Assembly: GCA_937875295.1 (NCBI GenBank)
Contig: CALLXS010000101.1
Location: forward strand, 1-64,000
DNA length: 64,000 nt
DNA from: an uncultured bacterium
Lineage (GTDB): Bacteria > Bacteroidota > Ignavibacteria > Kapaibacteriales > UBA2268
Direction of reading: 5' to 3'
Made by a program: the position numbers and the translations under genes
Notes under the pieces: generated by a model
Seen by the model: only the letters and a program-made list of their open reading frames with translations
What the model was told of the DNA's origin: nothing
Databases searched by the model: none
Shown: in pieces, positions 27,626-36,677 of the stretch
Layout of the letters: the number at the start of each line of letters is the position of its first letter
Position numbering within the stretch: the first letter of the stretch is position 1

Positions 27626-27633
27626 TAATTTTG
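27626..27633 (+). promoter_or_regulatory. possible -7 element TAATTTTG upstream of mnmE
   Basis: TAATTTTG matches TAnnTTTG, 46 nt before the mnmE ATG, at a spacing similar to the folB and lptF/G examples. No clear -33 box is visible. Confidence 0.42.
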
Positions 27634-27679
27634 TAAATTATTAAAATGTTTCAATAAATTTAAAAATAATTAAAAACAA

Positions 27680-29047
27680 ATGAAAACAATAGCAGCTTTA
27701 GCTACACCTCCTGGTGTCTCTGGTATAGCCGTGATAAGAGTATCCGGACCAGAGGTATTTTCTGCTATTGATAAAATATTCCAAGGGAAACAAAAGCCCT
27801 CAGAAATGAAATCCCATACTATTCACTATGGCGACATTATTGACATTTATAATAATAATATTATTGTTGATAAAGCAATAATCTCAATTTTCAAAGCACC
27901 TAATTCTTTTACTGGCGATGATGTAATTGAAATTTCTTGTCATGGAGGAAAAATCACACCTTCTTTAATTTTAGATCTATTATATAAAATGGGAATTTCG
28001 CCAGCAGAACCTGGAGAATTTACTAAAATGGCATTTCTTAATGGAAAAATGGATTTAGTGCAAGCAGAAGCAGTGGCAGATTTAATTCATTCTATTTCTG
28101 TAAATTCATCTCAAACAGCTGCTCGGCAGCTAAATGGCAATTTCTCTAAGTCAATTTCTGATTTACGGCAACAGTTAATTAAAATTTGCTCACTCCTCGA
28201 AATTGATTTAGACTTCATCAATGATGATGTTGAATTTTCTGATTATGATAGAATGAATGCATTAATTAATGATACTATTCTATTTTGCGAAAATTTAATT
28301 AACCAATACAAAGCTGATAATATTCTTCGTTCTGGATTTCATATTGCTATAATTGGATATCCAAATTCTGGAAAATCTTCCCTTTTTAATGCTCTATTAA
28401 ATAAAAATAGAGCAATAGTAAGTAATATCCCTGGTACTACCCGGGACTATATCGAAGATTATATTTATGTTAACAACATCCCTGTGAAACTTATTGATAC
28501 TGCCGGATTGCGAGATACAATAGATATAATCGAACTTGATGGAATTAAATTAGCAGAAAATATGGTCTCGCAAGCAGATTTAATCCTATTGATAAATGAT
28601 TTGACTTTAGGCGAAAATCACAGTAATAAATTATTTGAATATATTTCGAATAAATTTAAAGAAATACCAATTGTAATACTCCAGAATAAAATAGACATTG
28701 CTACTACTAACGATAACAACGACTTAGAACAATATACAGATAATAATATATACATATCAGCAAAGAAATCTATAGGTTTACATGATATTAGCAATATAAT
28801 TGTTAAATACTATAATTTATCTATTAATCCTTCTCAAAATATTTTGGTAAATGAAAGACATAAAGCACTTTTAATTAATGTTATTGAAGAATTATCATTA
28901 GCTAAAAATGCTTTAAAAACTCATTCAAATGAATTAGCAGCTATTAATATTCGCAATGCAGCTAATTATTTTGGTGAGATAAGTGGCGAAAGCTTTAATA
29001 ACGATGTGTTAAATTCAATATTTAGTAAATTTTGTATAGGGAAATAA
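27680..29047 (+). CDS. mnmE: tRNA modification GTPase MnmE
   Basis: MnmE, with MnmG, installs the carboxymethylaminomethyl group on wobble U34 of tRNAs. The 455-residue protein shows the N-terminal formyl-THF-binding domain ([52 protein letters not shown]), a central G domain with P-loop [15 protein letters not shown], switch [16 protein letters not shown] and the NKID-type LQNKIDI, and the obligatory C-terminal FSKFCIGK with the catalytic Cys. It ends just before a parS-like palindrome and the mnmG start, forming a two-gene operon. Confidence 0.97.
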   Translation: MKTIAALATPPGVSGIAVIRVSGPEVFSAIDKIFQGKQKPSEMKSHTIHYGDIIDIYNNNIIVDKAIISIFKAPNSFTGDDVIEISCHGGKITPSLILDLLYKMGISPAEPGEFTKMAFLNGKMDLVQAEAVADLIHSISVNSSQTAARQLNGNFSKSISDLRQQLIKICSLLEIDLDFINDDVEFSDYDRMNALINDTILFCENLINQYKADNILRSGFHIAIIGYPNSGKSSLFNALLNKNRAIVSNIPGTTRDYIEDYIYVNNIPVKLIDTAGLRDTIDIIELDGIKLAENMVSQADLILLINDLTLGENHSNKLFEYISNKFKEIPIVILQNKIDIATTNDNNDLEQYTDNNIYISAKKSIGLHDISNIIVKYYNLSINPSQNILVNERHKALLINVIEELSLAKNALKTHSNELAAINIRNAANYFGEISGESFNNDVLNSIFSKFCIGK

Positions 29048-29050
29048 TAA

Positions 29051-29066
29051 TGTTCCATGTGGAACA
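29051..29066. promoter_or_regulatory. parS-like ParB-binding palindrome 1
   Basis: TGTTCCATGTGGAACA has perfect 7-nt arms and differs by one central base from the bacterial parS form TGTTCCACGTGGAACA. It lies between the mnmE stop and the mnmG start. A reading frame through it spells MFHVEH, the peptide often seen where parS sits at a gidA start. Confidence 0.72.
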
Positions 29067-29077
29067 TTTTGAACAAT

Positions 29078-30925
29078 ATGACTAACAAAAAATATGAAAT
29101 AATAGTTATAGGTGCTGGGCATGCCGGAATAGAAGCAGCACTCGCAGCTGCGAGATTAAATTGCAATGTGCTTATACTTACTATGGATATTTCAAAAATT
29201 GGAGTTCCCTCTTGCAATCCATCAATTGGTGGTACTGCTAAAGGTCATATTGTAAAAGAAATTGATGCTCTTGGTGGTGCAATGGGATTTTTAGCGGATA
29301 AAGCTGGTATTCATTTCAAAATGCTAAATAAATCAAAAGGGCCTGCTGTTTGGTCTCCTCGTTGCCAAATAGATAAATACACTTATCCTATTTACGCTAA
29401 ACAATACATTGACTTTTATCATAATATTGATATAATAGAAGATACCGCAGTTGAAATCATTATTAAGAATAATAAAGTTTCCGGCGTGCGAACAAAAGCT
29501 GACTCTATCATCGACTCACAAGCAATAATATTTTGTCCCGGTACTTTCTTAAATGGCAAAATGTTTACTGGAAATACCATTTCTTATGGTGGTAGGGTAG
29601 GAGAATCACCTTCTGAATTAATTTCTAATAAGTTAGTAGAATATGGATTTGAATATGGAAGATTAAAAACTGGTACTCCTCCTAGAATAGATAAAAATAG
29701 CATAGATTATAGCAAGGTAGTAGCTGAATCCGGTGATGATAATTTTAAACCATTCTCCCATAAAAGCAAATCAATTAGCAATATCATTAATTGTTACTTA
29801 ACAAGCACTAATTTTAATACTCATGAAATATTAAGGACTGGATTCAAAGATTCTCCAATGTTTAAAGGAGTAATTGAAGGAATAGGACCAAGATATTGTC
29901 CTTCTATTGAGGATAAAATAGCACGCTTTTCGGAAAGAGATTCTCATAAAATTGTTTTAGAACCTGAAGGAATTAATTCTAATTCAATTTATGTAAATGG
30001 ATTTTCTACAAGTCTTCCTCTAAATATACAAATCAAAGGTCTAAAATCAATTCCCGGATTAGAAAATTCAATTGTTACTCAAGCTGGATATGCTATAGAA
30101 TATGATTATTTCCCTTCATTTCAATTACATTATACTTTAGAAACAAAATTAGTAGAAGGACTTTATTTCGCTGGTCAAATAAATGGTAGTTCTGGATATG
30201 AAGAAGCGGCTGGTCAAGGCTTAATCGCAGGAGCTAATGCAGCTCTTAAAATTTTAAATAAAGAACCATTTTCCTTAAATAGAAGCCAAGCTTATATAGG
30301 TGTAATGATTGATGATCTAGTAAATAAATATAGCGATGAACCTTATAGATTATTTACTTCACTAGCGGAATATAGATTATTATTAAGACAAGATAATGCA
30401 GAATACAGATTATTTAATAAAGCTTTTTCAGTAGGATTAATTGATGAAGAATATTATCATGCAATTTTACAGAATAATGAAGATGTAAATCGATTAGAAA
30501 ATGATATAAAACAAATAAAAATAAATTATAACATTTTAAATAAATACTTTGAAGAGATAAATGAATCTCCAACTACTGGGACAATGTCTATATATGATGC
30601 ATTGAAAAGAAGTAATACTAATCTAAACGAATTAATTAAATTAGCTGATAGCGATTACGATTTAGATGAGGAAATTATTGAGCAAGTGCAAATTAATACA
30701 AAATACGAAGGGTATATAAAAAGACAACTTAATGAAGTTAAATATTTTTCGGAAAATGAAAATAAAAGAATTCCTGACAATTTTAATTATGATAAAATTA
30801 AATCACTCTCAGAAGAAGCTAGAGTAAAGTTGCAGAAGATTCGTCCAATATCTTTCGGTCAAGCATCAAGAATTCCGGGAGTATCTGCGACAGATTTATC
30901 AATAATTGCAGTATACTTAAAATAA
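29078..30925 (+). CDS. mnmG: tRNA uridine-5-carboxymethylaminomethyl modification enzyme MnmG
   Basis: MnmG (GidA) is the FAD- and NADH-dependent partner of MnmE. The product is about 615 residues with the Rossmann FAD motif EIIVIGAGHAGIEAALAAARL at its start, CNPSIGGTAKGHIVKEIDALGG, GRLKTGTPPRID (catalytic-Cys neighbourhood in the family), YCPSIEDKI, the AGQINGSSGYEEAAGQGLIAG signature, and TSLAEYRLLLRQDNAEYRL. An ATG at 29057 also opens this frame but lies inside the parS-like palindrome; I prefer 29078 (MTNKKYEIIV) because the FAD motif starts within eight residues. A second parS-like site overlaps the region just after the stop. Confidence 0.97.
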   Translation: MTNKKYEIIVIGAGHAGIEAALAAARLNCNVLILTMDISKIGVPSCNPSIGGTAKGHIVKEIDALGGAMGFLADKAGIHFKMLNKSKGPAVWSPRCQIDKYTYPIYAKQYIDFYHNIDIIEDTAVEIIIKNNKVSGVRTKADSIIDSQAIIFCPGTFLNGKMFTGNTISYGGRVGESPSELISNKLVEYGFEYGRLKTGTPPRIDKNSIDYSKVVAESGDDNFKPFSHKSKSISNIINCYLTSTNFNTHEILRTGFKDSPMFKGVIEGIGPRYCPSIEDKIARFSERDSHKIVLEPEGINSNSIYVNGFSTSLPLNIQIKGLKSIPGLENSIVTQAGYAIEYDYFPSFQLHYTLETKLVEGLYFAGQINGSSGYEEAAGQGLIAGANAALKILNKEPFSLNRSQAYIGVMIDDLVNKYSDEPYRLFTSLAEYRLLLRQDNAEYRLFNKAFSVGLIDEEYYHAILQNNEDVNRLENDIKQIKINYNILNKYFEEINESPTTGTMSIYDALKRSNTNLNELIKLADSDYDLDEEIIEQVQINTKYEGYIKRQLNEVKYFSENENKRIPDNFNYDKIKSLSEEARVKLQKIRPISFGQASRIPGVSATDLSIIAVYLK

Positions 30926-30941
30926 TGTTCCACGTGGAACG
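30926..30941. promoter_or_regulatory. parS-like ParB-binding palindrome 2
   Basis: TGTTCCACGTGGAACG matches TGTTCCACGTGGAACA at 15 of 16 positions; the core GTTCCACGTGGAAC is a perfect palindrome. It begins on the base after the mnmG stop codon, 1.86 kb from palindrome 1. ParA/ParB are not encoded in the window. Confidence 0.8.
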
Positions 30942-30981
30942 AACTAATTAAATAATTTACAAAGTTATTTCTTTTAAAGAT

Positions 30982-31911
30982 ATGAATATATTAATTACAG
31001 GCGCAACCTCAAAGACGGCAGAAGCTATTACACGCATATTATATGCTGAAACAGATTGGACTATTTATCTACTTAGTTCGCATTTTACTTTTAAGCAAAC
31101 AAGCCATAGAATTAAGTCATATACTGTGAATTATTTGAATTTAGTTGAATTAAAAAAGATTATTTACGAGCTAAAACCTGATGTTATAATAAATTGTGCT
31201 GCTCTTACTAACGTAGATGAATGCGAAACAAATAGAAAATTATGTATGGATTTAAATGCTACCTTAGTAGAGAATTTAGCAAGCATTAGCCGAGTAATTG
31301 ATTGCCATTTAATTACAATTTCAACTGATTTTATTTTTAATGGGAAAAAAGGACCTTATGTCGAAGATGCTATACCTGAACCTCTTAACTATTATGGTAA
31401 ATGCAAACATATAGCTGAAAATTCTTGTAGAGTCGGTTTGACAAAATATACAATTATTCGTACAAGCGTAGTATTTGGAGTGTCATCTCATAATAAGGGT
31501 AATTTCATATCAACCCTTTTAGAAAAATTCAATGCTGAAAAAGAATTTAAAATAATTACTGGACAATGGGGTACTCCTACAATTACTGATGATATTGCAC
31601 AATGTATTCTGAAAGTACTATTATATAAAAAATATGGTATTTATAATGCTGCTGGTACAACATTTTTAAATAGATATGAATTAGCTGTAAAAGTAGCAAA
31701 ATGTTTTGGCTTTGATTCATCATTAGTGATACCAATTTATCCTTCAGAAATAAATCAAAGAGCTATTCGCCCTGAAAAAGCTGGTCTTGTTACATTAAAA
31801 GCTAAAACAGATTTAAAATGCGAATATGCAGACATCGATAGTGCATTATTTTCATATAGACTGCAACTCAATGAAGGACAGCAATTTTATTCAAATTTTT
31901 TATATAATTAA
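30982..31911 (+). CDS. RmlD-like sugar-nucleotide reductase (SDR family)
   Basis: A 309-residue extended SDR of the dTDP-4-dehydrorhamnose reductase type. It shows the NAD(P)-binding start NILITGATSKTAEAITRIL (a variant GxxxxxA glycine motif), PDVIINCAALTNVDECE, ISTDFIFNGKKGPYVE with the catalytic Thr, and YYGKCKHIAE with the YxxxK pair. RmlD makes dTDP-L-rhamnose for surface glycans, but relatives act on other sugars and no rmlA/B/C is near. It is 30 nt from rfaE1, so both may serve LPS or glycan synthesis. Confidence 0.8.
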   Translation: MNILITGATSKTAEAITRILYAETDWTIYLLSSHFTFKQTSHRIKSYTVNYLNLVELKKIIYELKPDVIINCAALTNVDECETNRKLCMDLNATLVENLASISRVIDCHLITISTDFIFNGKKGPYVEDAIPEPLNYYGKCKHIAENSCRVGLTKYTIIRTSVVFGVSSHNKGNFISTLLEKFNAEKEFKIITGQWGTPTITDDIAQCILKVLLYKKYGIYNAAGTTFLNRYELAVKVAKCFGFDSSLVIPIYPSEINQRAIRPEKAGLVTLKAKTDLKCEYADIDSALFSYRLQLNEGQQFYSNFLYN

Positions 31912-31940
31912 ATATTCATAATATTCCTTAATAAATTAAT

Positions 31941-32936
31941 ATGGAAATTTTATCTGACTTTATAAATAAAACAAGAGCTACTGAAATAATTAATAATATG
32001 AAGGGCAAAAAAATAGTAGTGATTGGAGATGTAATGCTCGACATTTATTATTGGGGAAATGTGTCGCGTATTTCTCCTGAAGCTCCTGTCCCGGTGATAG
32101 ATGTAGAAAATATTTCAGCACATTTAGGAGGCGCTGCAAATGTAGCTTCTAATTTAAAATCTCTTGGAATTAAATCATATTTATGTGGTGTAATTGGTAA
32201 TGATAATGATGGTGCTACATTTTCGGATCTTACAAATAAGATGAATATTGATATTTTAGCAATATACAAAGATAAAAATAGACCTACGACTGTAAAGACT
32301 CGAGTAATGGGAAATAATCAGCATATTGCTAGAATAGACCGCGAAAAAAGAAATCCATTAATTAAAGAAGGATATGAATATTTAATAGAGAATATTGAAA
32401 ATATCGATAATTTAGAAGGAATTATAATTGAAGATTATAATAAAGGCGTAATTACTCTCGAGTTAATAAAGGAAGTTATTCGATTTGCAAAAAATAATAA
32501 TATACCTGTATATGTCGACCCTAAATTTGATAACTTCTTTGAATATCAAGGTGTTACGCTATTTAAACCAAACTTAAAAGAAGCAAGTGCTGCTCTAGGA
32601 ATGAATATAAGTTCGAATGAGGATTTGATTAAGGCCGGTAATTTATTATTAGATAAATTGCAAGCTGAAAATATCTTATTGACTTTAGGAGCTGGAGGAA
32701 TGATACTTTTCGAAAAAAATGGTAATTTCTGCAGAATACCAACAATTGCAAGAAATGTATCAGACGTTTCTGGTGCTGGAGATACTGCAATTGCTACTCT
32801 TTCAGCTGCTGTAGCAGCAGGAGCTACGATGCCAGAAGCAGCTGCTTTGGCTAATTTTGCATCAGGAATCGTTTGTGGATATCCCGGGATTGTATCAATT
32901 GAACCTGAAGAATTAATCAAAATCGTCTCAAAATAA
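31941..32936 (+). CDS. rfaE1: D-glycero-beta-D-manno-heptose-7-phosphate kinase
   Basis: PfkB-family kinase of 331 residues, matching the kinase half of HldE; it phosphorylates heptose 7-phosphate at C1 for ADP-heptose synthesis and hence the LPS inner core. Signatures are KIVVIGDVMLDIYYWGNVSRISPEAPVPV, AHLGGAANVASNLKSLG, VDPKFDN, LTLGAGGMILF and the anion-hole/catalytic motif DVSGAGDTAIATLSAA. The nucleotidyltransferase half is absent, so a separate RfaE2 is expected elsewhere. The gene follows the RmlD-like gene by 30 nt. Confidence 0.92.
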   Translation: MEILSDFINKTRATEIINNMKGKKIVVIGDVMLDIYYWGNVSRISPEAPVPVIDVENISAHLGGAANVASNLKSLGIKSYLCGVIGNDNDGATFSDLTNKMNIDILAIYKDKNRPTTVKTRVMGNNQHIARIDREKRNPLIKEGYEYLIENIENIDNLEGIIIEDYNKGVITLELIKEVIRFAKNNNIPVYVDPKFDNFFEYQGVTLFKPNLKEASAALGMNISSNEDLIKAGNLLLDKLQAENILLTLGAGGMILFEKNGNFCRIPTIARNVSDVSGAGDTAIATLSAAVAAGATMPEAAALANFASGIVCGYPGIVSIEPEELIKIVSK

Positions 32937-33037
32937 ACAAAAATCGCGATGATAATTATAATGATAATTGTCACAACATTATTATTTATTTTTCGTTTAG
33001 TAAATTGTTTACTTTTATAATATTTTAAAGGATTTTT

Positions 33038-33292
33038 ATGGCAATATTAAGTTTACTTATAGGTATTTTTGCCTGTTTATTTTTAATCCCTGGTTTAATT
33101 CCATTTTTGGGATTTATTAATTATATTAATGTGCCAATAGCAATTATTGGTTTAATTTTCGGTATGATTGCAAGAAAGAGAACTGCAGCGGCAGGTGATA
33201 CAAATTATTTAGCTTGGATAGGTATTATTCTTAACTTGATAGCAATTGTGGTTGGCATTATAAGAGTGCTATTAGGTCAAGCTTTGATGTAA
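33038..33292 (+). CDS. small two-to-three-helix membrane protein, DUF4190-like
   Basis: An 84-residue, highly hydrophobic protein with AILSLLIGIFACLFLIPGLIPFLGF, VPIAIIGLIFGMIARKRT and YLAWIGIILNLIAIVVGIIRVLLG as membrane segments. The layout of SLxxGI...PIAIIGLIFG.IA...GIIL..IAI resembles DUF4190-type proteins. AAGGA at 33027-33031 lies 6 nt before the ATG and supports the start. The function is unknown; it stands alone, convergent with the rhomboid gene. Confidence 0.65.
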   Translation: MAILSLLIGIFACLFLIPGLIPFLGFINYINVPIAIIGLIFGMIARKRTAAAGDTNYLAWIGIILNLIAIVVGIIRVLLGQALM

Positions 33293-33314
33293 AATAATAA
33301 TAATAACTATATTG

Positions 33315-33917
33315 TTAAGAGAAATACCCTACAATACTATTAATTGATTCAGGCACTAAAATAATAGTCAAGATAATTCCGGTCAAAGCTCCCCAAAAAT
33401 GGGCACTATGATTAATATTATCTTGGCTATTTTTTGATAAATAAACACAATATACCAAGTATAATATTGCAAATATTGGAGCAGGAATTGGAAATGGAAT
33501 AGGGAAAATGAGTAATTTTGCTGACGGATTAAGAATAATACTGCTAAACAAAGCTCCCGAAATTGCACCTGATGCTCCAAGCGACCCATAATTTATATTG
33601 TTCTTATTTTTTATTATTGATGGAATATCAGCAATTATCATCGATAAGAAATAAATAATTAAAAATTTACTACCTCCTATCCATCTCTCCAAATCAAAAC
33701 AAAAGAAATAGAATGTAAGCATATTAAAAATTAAATGTCCCCAATCTGAGTGAATAAATCCACTTGTTATAATAGTATGCCACCTATTTTGCCTTATTAC
33801 AAAATATGGACGCAGTATCAATTTGTTAATAAATTGTTGGCGAGAGAAAGCAATAATACTTATTGCAATAGTTGTAATAAAGATTAATAAAGAGATAGGA
33901 GTATCTATAATATTCAT
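33315..33917 (-). CDS. rhomboid family intramembrane serine protease
   Basis: A 200-residue, six-helix inner-membrane protease. The catalytic Ser is S116 in YGSLGASGAISGALF (GxSG), the catalytic His is H173 in SAHFWGALTG, and H61/N65 in HSDWGHLIFNM provide the oxyanion pair. This is the minimal six-helix form without extra domains. Rhomboids cleave single-pass membrane proteins; the substrate is unknown. The neighbouring TPR lipoprotein fragment is transcribed in the same direction 19 nt upstream. Confidence 0.92.
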   Translation of the reverse strand: MNIIDTPISLLIFITTIAISIIAFSRQQFINKLILRPYFVIRQNRWHTIITSGFIHSDWGHLIFNMLTFYFFCFDLERWIGGSKFLIIYFLSMIIADIPSIIKNKNNINYGSLGASGAISGALFSSIILNPSAKLLIFPIPFPIPAPIFAILYLVYCVYLSKNSQDNINHSAHFWGALTGIILTIILVPESINSIVGYFS

Positions 33918-33936
33918 TTATTCTATAATAAAATAA

Positions 33937-34173
33937 TTAATTGCAATTTGCGATTTTTATATATTTCGAATCTGGATATTCTCGTCTTAACCTATCAAAG
34001 GCTTCATTAGCTTTTTTGTTTTGATTTATATCACAATAGCATTGTCCTAAAAGAACTAAAGTAGGCTGAACAACATCAGCAGGCACACTTTTATCATTAA
34101 TAAATCTATTGATAATTTCAATTGCTCCTGCTGTTGAATTGTCTTGACGTGTTGATTCTGCATAATAAAACAT
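33937..34173 (-). CDS. C-terminal TPR part of a frameshifted lipoprotein
   Basis: The visible ORF begins at an internal Met (34173), but the same frame is open upstream to about 34304, reading KLDDIYQNALNKFNNNDYA and AEEFKTYTDAIKTKTAKYY. Together with the ORF it makes two to three TPR-like helical hairpins (VLLGQCYCDINQNKKANEAF, DRLRREYPDSKYIKI), as in periplasmic TPR lipoproteins of the CpoB or outer-membrane assembly type. It lacks its own signal. One extra A in the A5 run at 34297-34301 would join it to the lipoprotein start in the next entry. I read the two as one gene of about 200 residues, broken by an indel or a sequencing error. Confidence 0.6.
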   Translation of the reverse strand: MFYYAESTRQDNSTAGAIEIINRFINDKSVPADVVQPTLVLLGQCYCDINQNKKANEAFDRLRREYPDSKYIKIANCN

Positions 34174-34292
34174 TGCTTGATAATACTTTGCAGTTTTCGT
34201 TTTTATAGCATCTGTATAAGTTTTAAATTCTTCTGCTGCAATAGCATAGTCATTATTATTGAATTTATTTAGAGCATTTTGGTATATATCGT

Positions 34293-34544
34293 CTAATTTT
34301 TATCAGCAATTGGTGAAGAATTATTTGATATAGGACTTTTTGAAAGATATATAAAAGTTGTATCTTTTATTATAGTACTTTTAGAATTATTTTTATTTGT
34401 AGCTTTATTTTGATTGTTTATCGGGGATAATAAATCATTTGTTTTTGAATTATTTTTATTATTATTGCTTCTTACTGATTGAGTACAAGAGTAACAAGAA
34501 ATAATAAGACTAATAAATATTAGATATATAATTTTTAATTTCAT
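34293..34544 (-). CDS. N-terminal signal and linker of the frameshifted TPR lipoprotein
   Basis: The 83-residue frame starts with a lipoprotein signal (LKIIYLIFISLIISCYSC; Cys near residue 17 or 20) and continues as a Ser/Asn/Lys linker ending in SSPIADKN and a TAG stop. The stop directly follows a five-A run, and shifting by one nucleotide there continues into the TPR frame as ADKKLDDIYQNAL. By itself it has no fold. It is therefore most likely the 5' part of a single lipoprotein gene spanning 33937-34544. Confidence 0.6.
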   Translation of the reverse strand: MKLKIIYLIFISLIISCYSCTQSVRSNNNKNNSKTNDLLSPINNQNKATNKNNSKSTIIKDTTFIYLSKSPISNNSSPIADKN

Positions 34545-34614
34545 TTTTATTCTAAATTTTTATTTTTAATAAATTTATATCTAAATATATGCCAAGATTA
34601 TTATCATTTTAAGA

Positions 34615-36273
34615 CTATATAGATTCTTTTTCCTTCTGTATTTTCAATATAGTTTTAACGAAATCAATAAACAAAGGATGACCGCTTACAGCTCTTGATT
34701 TTAATTCAGGGTGAAATTGACAACCTAAGAACCAAGGATGTGATGGCAACTCCATCATTTCAACGAGAAGTCCATCTGGAGAAAGCCCACTAAGTACTAA
34801 ACCATTTTTCTCTAATATTTCGCGGTATTCATTATTAACTTCGTATCTATGTCTATGTCGTTCATCGATAGATTCGCTATTATATATTTTATTTGCAAGT
34901 GATTTTGGTTTTAATTGGCATGGATACGAACCTAATCTCATTGTACCACCTTTGTTTTTAATGGTTTTCTGTTCTTCCATTAAGTCTATTACAGGATAAG
35001 GTGTATCTTTGTTAAATTCACTTGAATTTGCATCTTTCATATTGCATACATTCCTTGCAAATTCAATAATACCGCATTGCATTCCAAGACATATTCCAAA
35101 ATAAGGGATATTATTTTCTCGCGCATATTTAATAGTTTCTATTTTACCTTCGATACCTCTATCGCCAAATCCAGGACCTATTAAAATTCCTTCATAATCT
35201 TTCATGATAGAATTAATAGTATTTGGATTTATATCTTCAGAATTTACTAAATCTACATTTACTTTACAATTATTTATAGAGCCAGAATGAACAAATGCCT
35301 CTAAAATAGATTTATATGAATCTCTATTTCTTGTATATTTGCCAACGAGAGCAATTTTTACTTGATATTTTGGTGACTTTATTCTCTGAACGTAATTCTT
35401 CCAAGTGTTAATTTCTAATTTATTAAGAGGCATATTAAGTTTATTTAAAACTATTTCGTCTAATCGTGATTTAGCATAATGTAGAGGCACTTCATATATA
35501 GTATCATCTACATCAAGTCCATCTATAACAGCTTCTTCCTCTACATTGCAGAATAAAGCTATTTTTGCTTTTTCTTCTTTTGGAATTTTTTTATCTGTAC
35601 GACAAATTAGAACTTCAGGTTTGATGCCATATTCCATTAGTGTTTTTACAGAATGCTGGGTTGGTTTTGTTTTTAATTCTCCAGCTGCTTTTAAATATGG
35701 GACATAAGTAAGTAAAATGTTTAGCACATTTTTACTTCCTAGAGAATAAGTAAGTTGTCTTGCTGCTTCGAGAAACGGAAGGGATTCAATATCACCGACA
35801 GTACCGCCGACTTCAATAATCATAAAATCTGTTTGACCACTGAAGTATGTCATTCTTCTTTTAATTTCATCAGTAATGTGTGGAATTACTTGTACAGTTT
35901 TGCCTAGATAGTGTCCTTTTCTTTCTTTTTCTATTACGGTTTCATAGACTTGCCCTGTTGTAGTATTATTTTTTTTGGAAAGAGATTTATCGATAAATCT
36001 TTCATAATGTCCAAGGTCTAAATCGGCTTCAGTGCCATCATCAGTTACATAAACTTCACCATGCTGAAGTGGACTCATTGTCCCTGGATCTACATTTATA
36101 TATGGATCGAACTTCATCATCGTAACGCTGTAGCCACGCTGTTTAATAAGGAGAGCTAGAGAAGATGCTGTGATTCCTTTACCAAGAGAAGATAGCACTC
36201 CGCCTGTGATTATTATATATTTTGTTTCAATATTATTACTTTCATCAGTATTTTGCTTATCTTTTGCGCTCAT
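34615..36273 (-). CDS. pyrG: CTP synthase
   Basis: PyrG aminates UTP to CTP using glutamine and ATP. The 552-residue protein has the synthetase half with [20 protein letters not shown] (P-loop), [21 protein letters not shown] and [15 protein letters not shown], and the class I glutamine amidotransferase half with [16 protein letters not shown] (nucleophile Cys) and [13 protein letters not shown] (catalytic His/Glu). Usual length is about 535-550. It stands alone with no adjacent enolase, unlike in many bacteria. Confidence 0.98.
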   Translation of the reverse strand: MSAKDKQNTDESNNIETKYIIITGGVLSSLGKGITASSLALLIKQRGYSVTMMKFDPYINVDPGTMSPLQHGEVYVTDDGTEADLDLGHYERFIDKSLSKKNNTTTGQVYETVIEKERKGHYLGKTVQVIPHITDEIKRRMTYFSGQTDFMIIEVGGTVGDIESLPFLEAARQLTYSLGSKNVLNILLTYVPYLKAAGELKTKPTQHSVKTLMEYGIKPEVLICRTDKKIPKEEKAKIALFCNVEEEAVIDGLDVDDTIYEVPLHYAKSRLDEIVLNKLNMPLNKLEINTWKNYVQRIKSPKYQVKIALVGKYTRNRDSYKSILEAFVHSGSINNCKVNVDLVNSEDINPNTINSIMKDYEGILIGPGFGDRGIEGKIETIKYARENNIPYFGICLGMQCGIIEFARNVCNMKDANSSEFNKDTPYPVIDLMEEQKTIKNKGGTMRLGSYPCQLKPKSLANKIYNSESIDERHRHRYEVNNEYREILEKNGLVLSGLSPDGLLVEMMELPSHPWFLGCQFHPELKSRAVSGHPLFIDFVKTILKIQKEKESI

Positions 36274-36677
36274 GATTTTTTATAATTATTTGTGAAGTTT
36301 GTAATTTTGACGGTATTCAAAATTATTGAAATTTCTTTAGAATAAAAAGAATTACTGAAATATAATTTAAAAACTTATTAACAATTTTATAAAATTATCA
36401 AATAATCATTAATTGGTACAATTTTTTATATTAACTTTATTTAAATAAGAACGTTATAAGGATTACAAGAAATAATTGAACTTTTATTTTAGTATTTTTA
36501 GTTTAATTAATAATAAATGTTACAAGATTTTTTTATAAAATAGTAATTTTTGATAAGAATTTACTTATTTTTGTATATATTTTTACATATACCATTTAAT
36601 AAGTAAGTAGATTGTAAAATATATTAAATTAAATATTAACATTGAAAATAATCATTAATTAATAATTTAGGTGCTTT
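36274..36677. other. gene-free AT-rich divergent spacer
   Basis: About 400 nt between pyrG and the T9SS repeat protein. It is extremely AT-rich with no ORF, RNA gene or inverted repeat that I can support. The TATTTTTG motif at 36566-36573 is the only promoter-like element I see. Confidence 0.5.
36566..36573 (+). promoter_or_regulatory. possible -7 element TATTTTTG
   Basis: TATTTTTG fits TAnnTTTG and lies about 105 nt before the T9SS repeat-protein ATG, implying a long leader if used. Weak evidence on its own. Confidence 0.33.

Noticed and set aside
32546..32974. 142-residue antisense ORF across rfaE1
   Set aside because: Ala/Pro-rich mirror of a well-conserved PfkB kinase; no independent support.
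36274..36677. Second oriC candidate in the pyrG spacer
   Set aside because: AT-rich but I see no TTWTNCACA boxes or near-matches clustered there.
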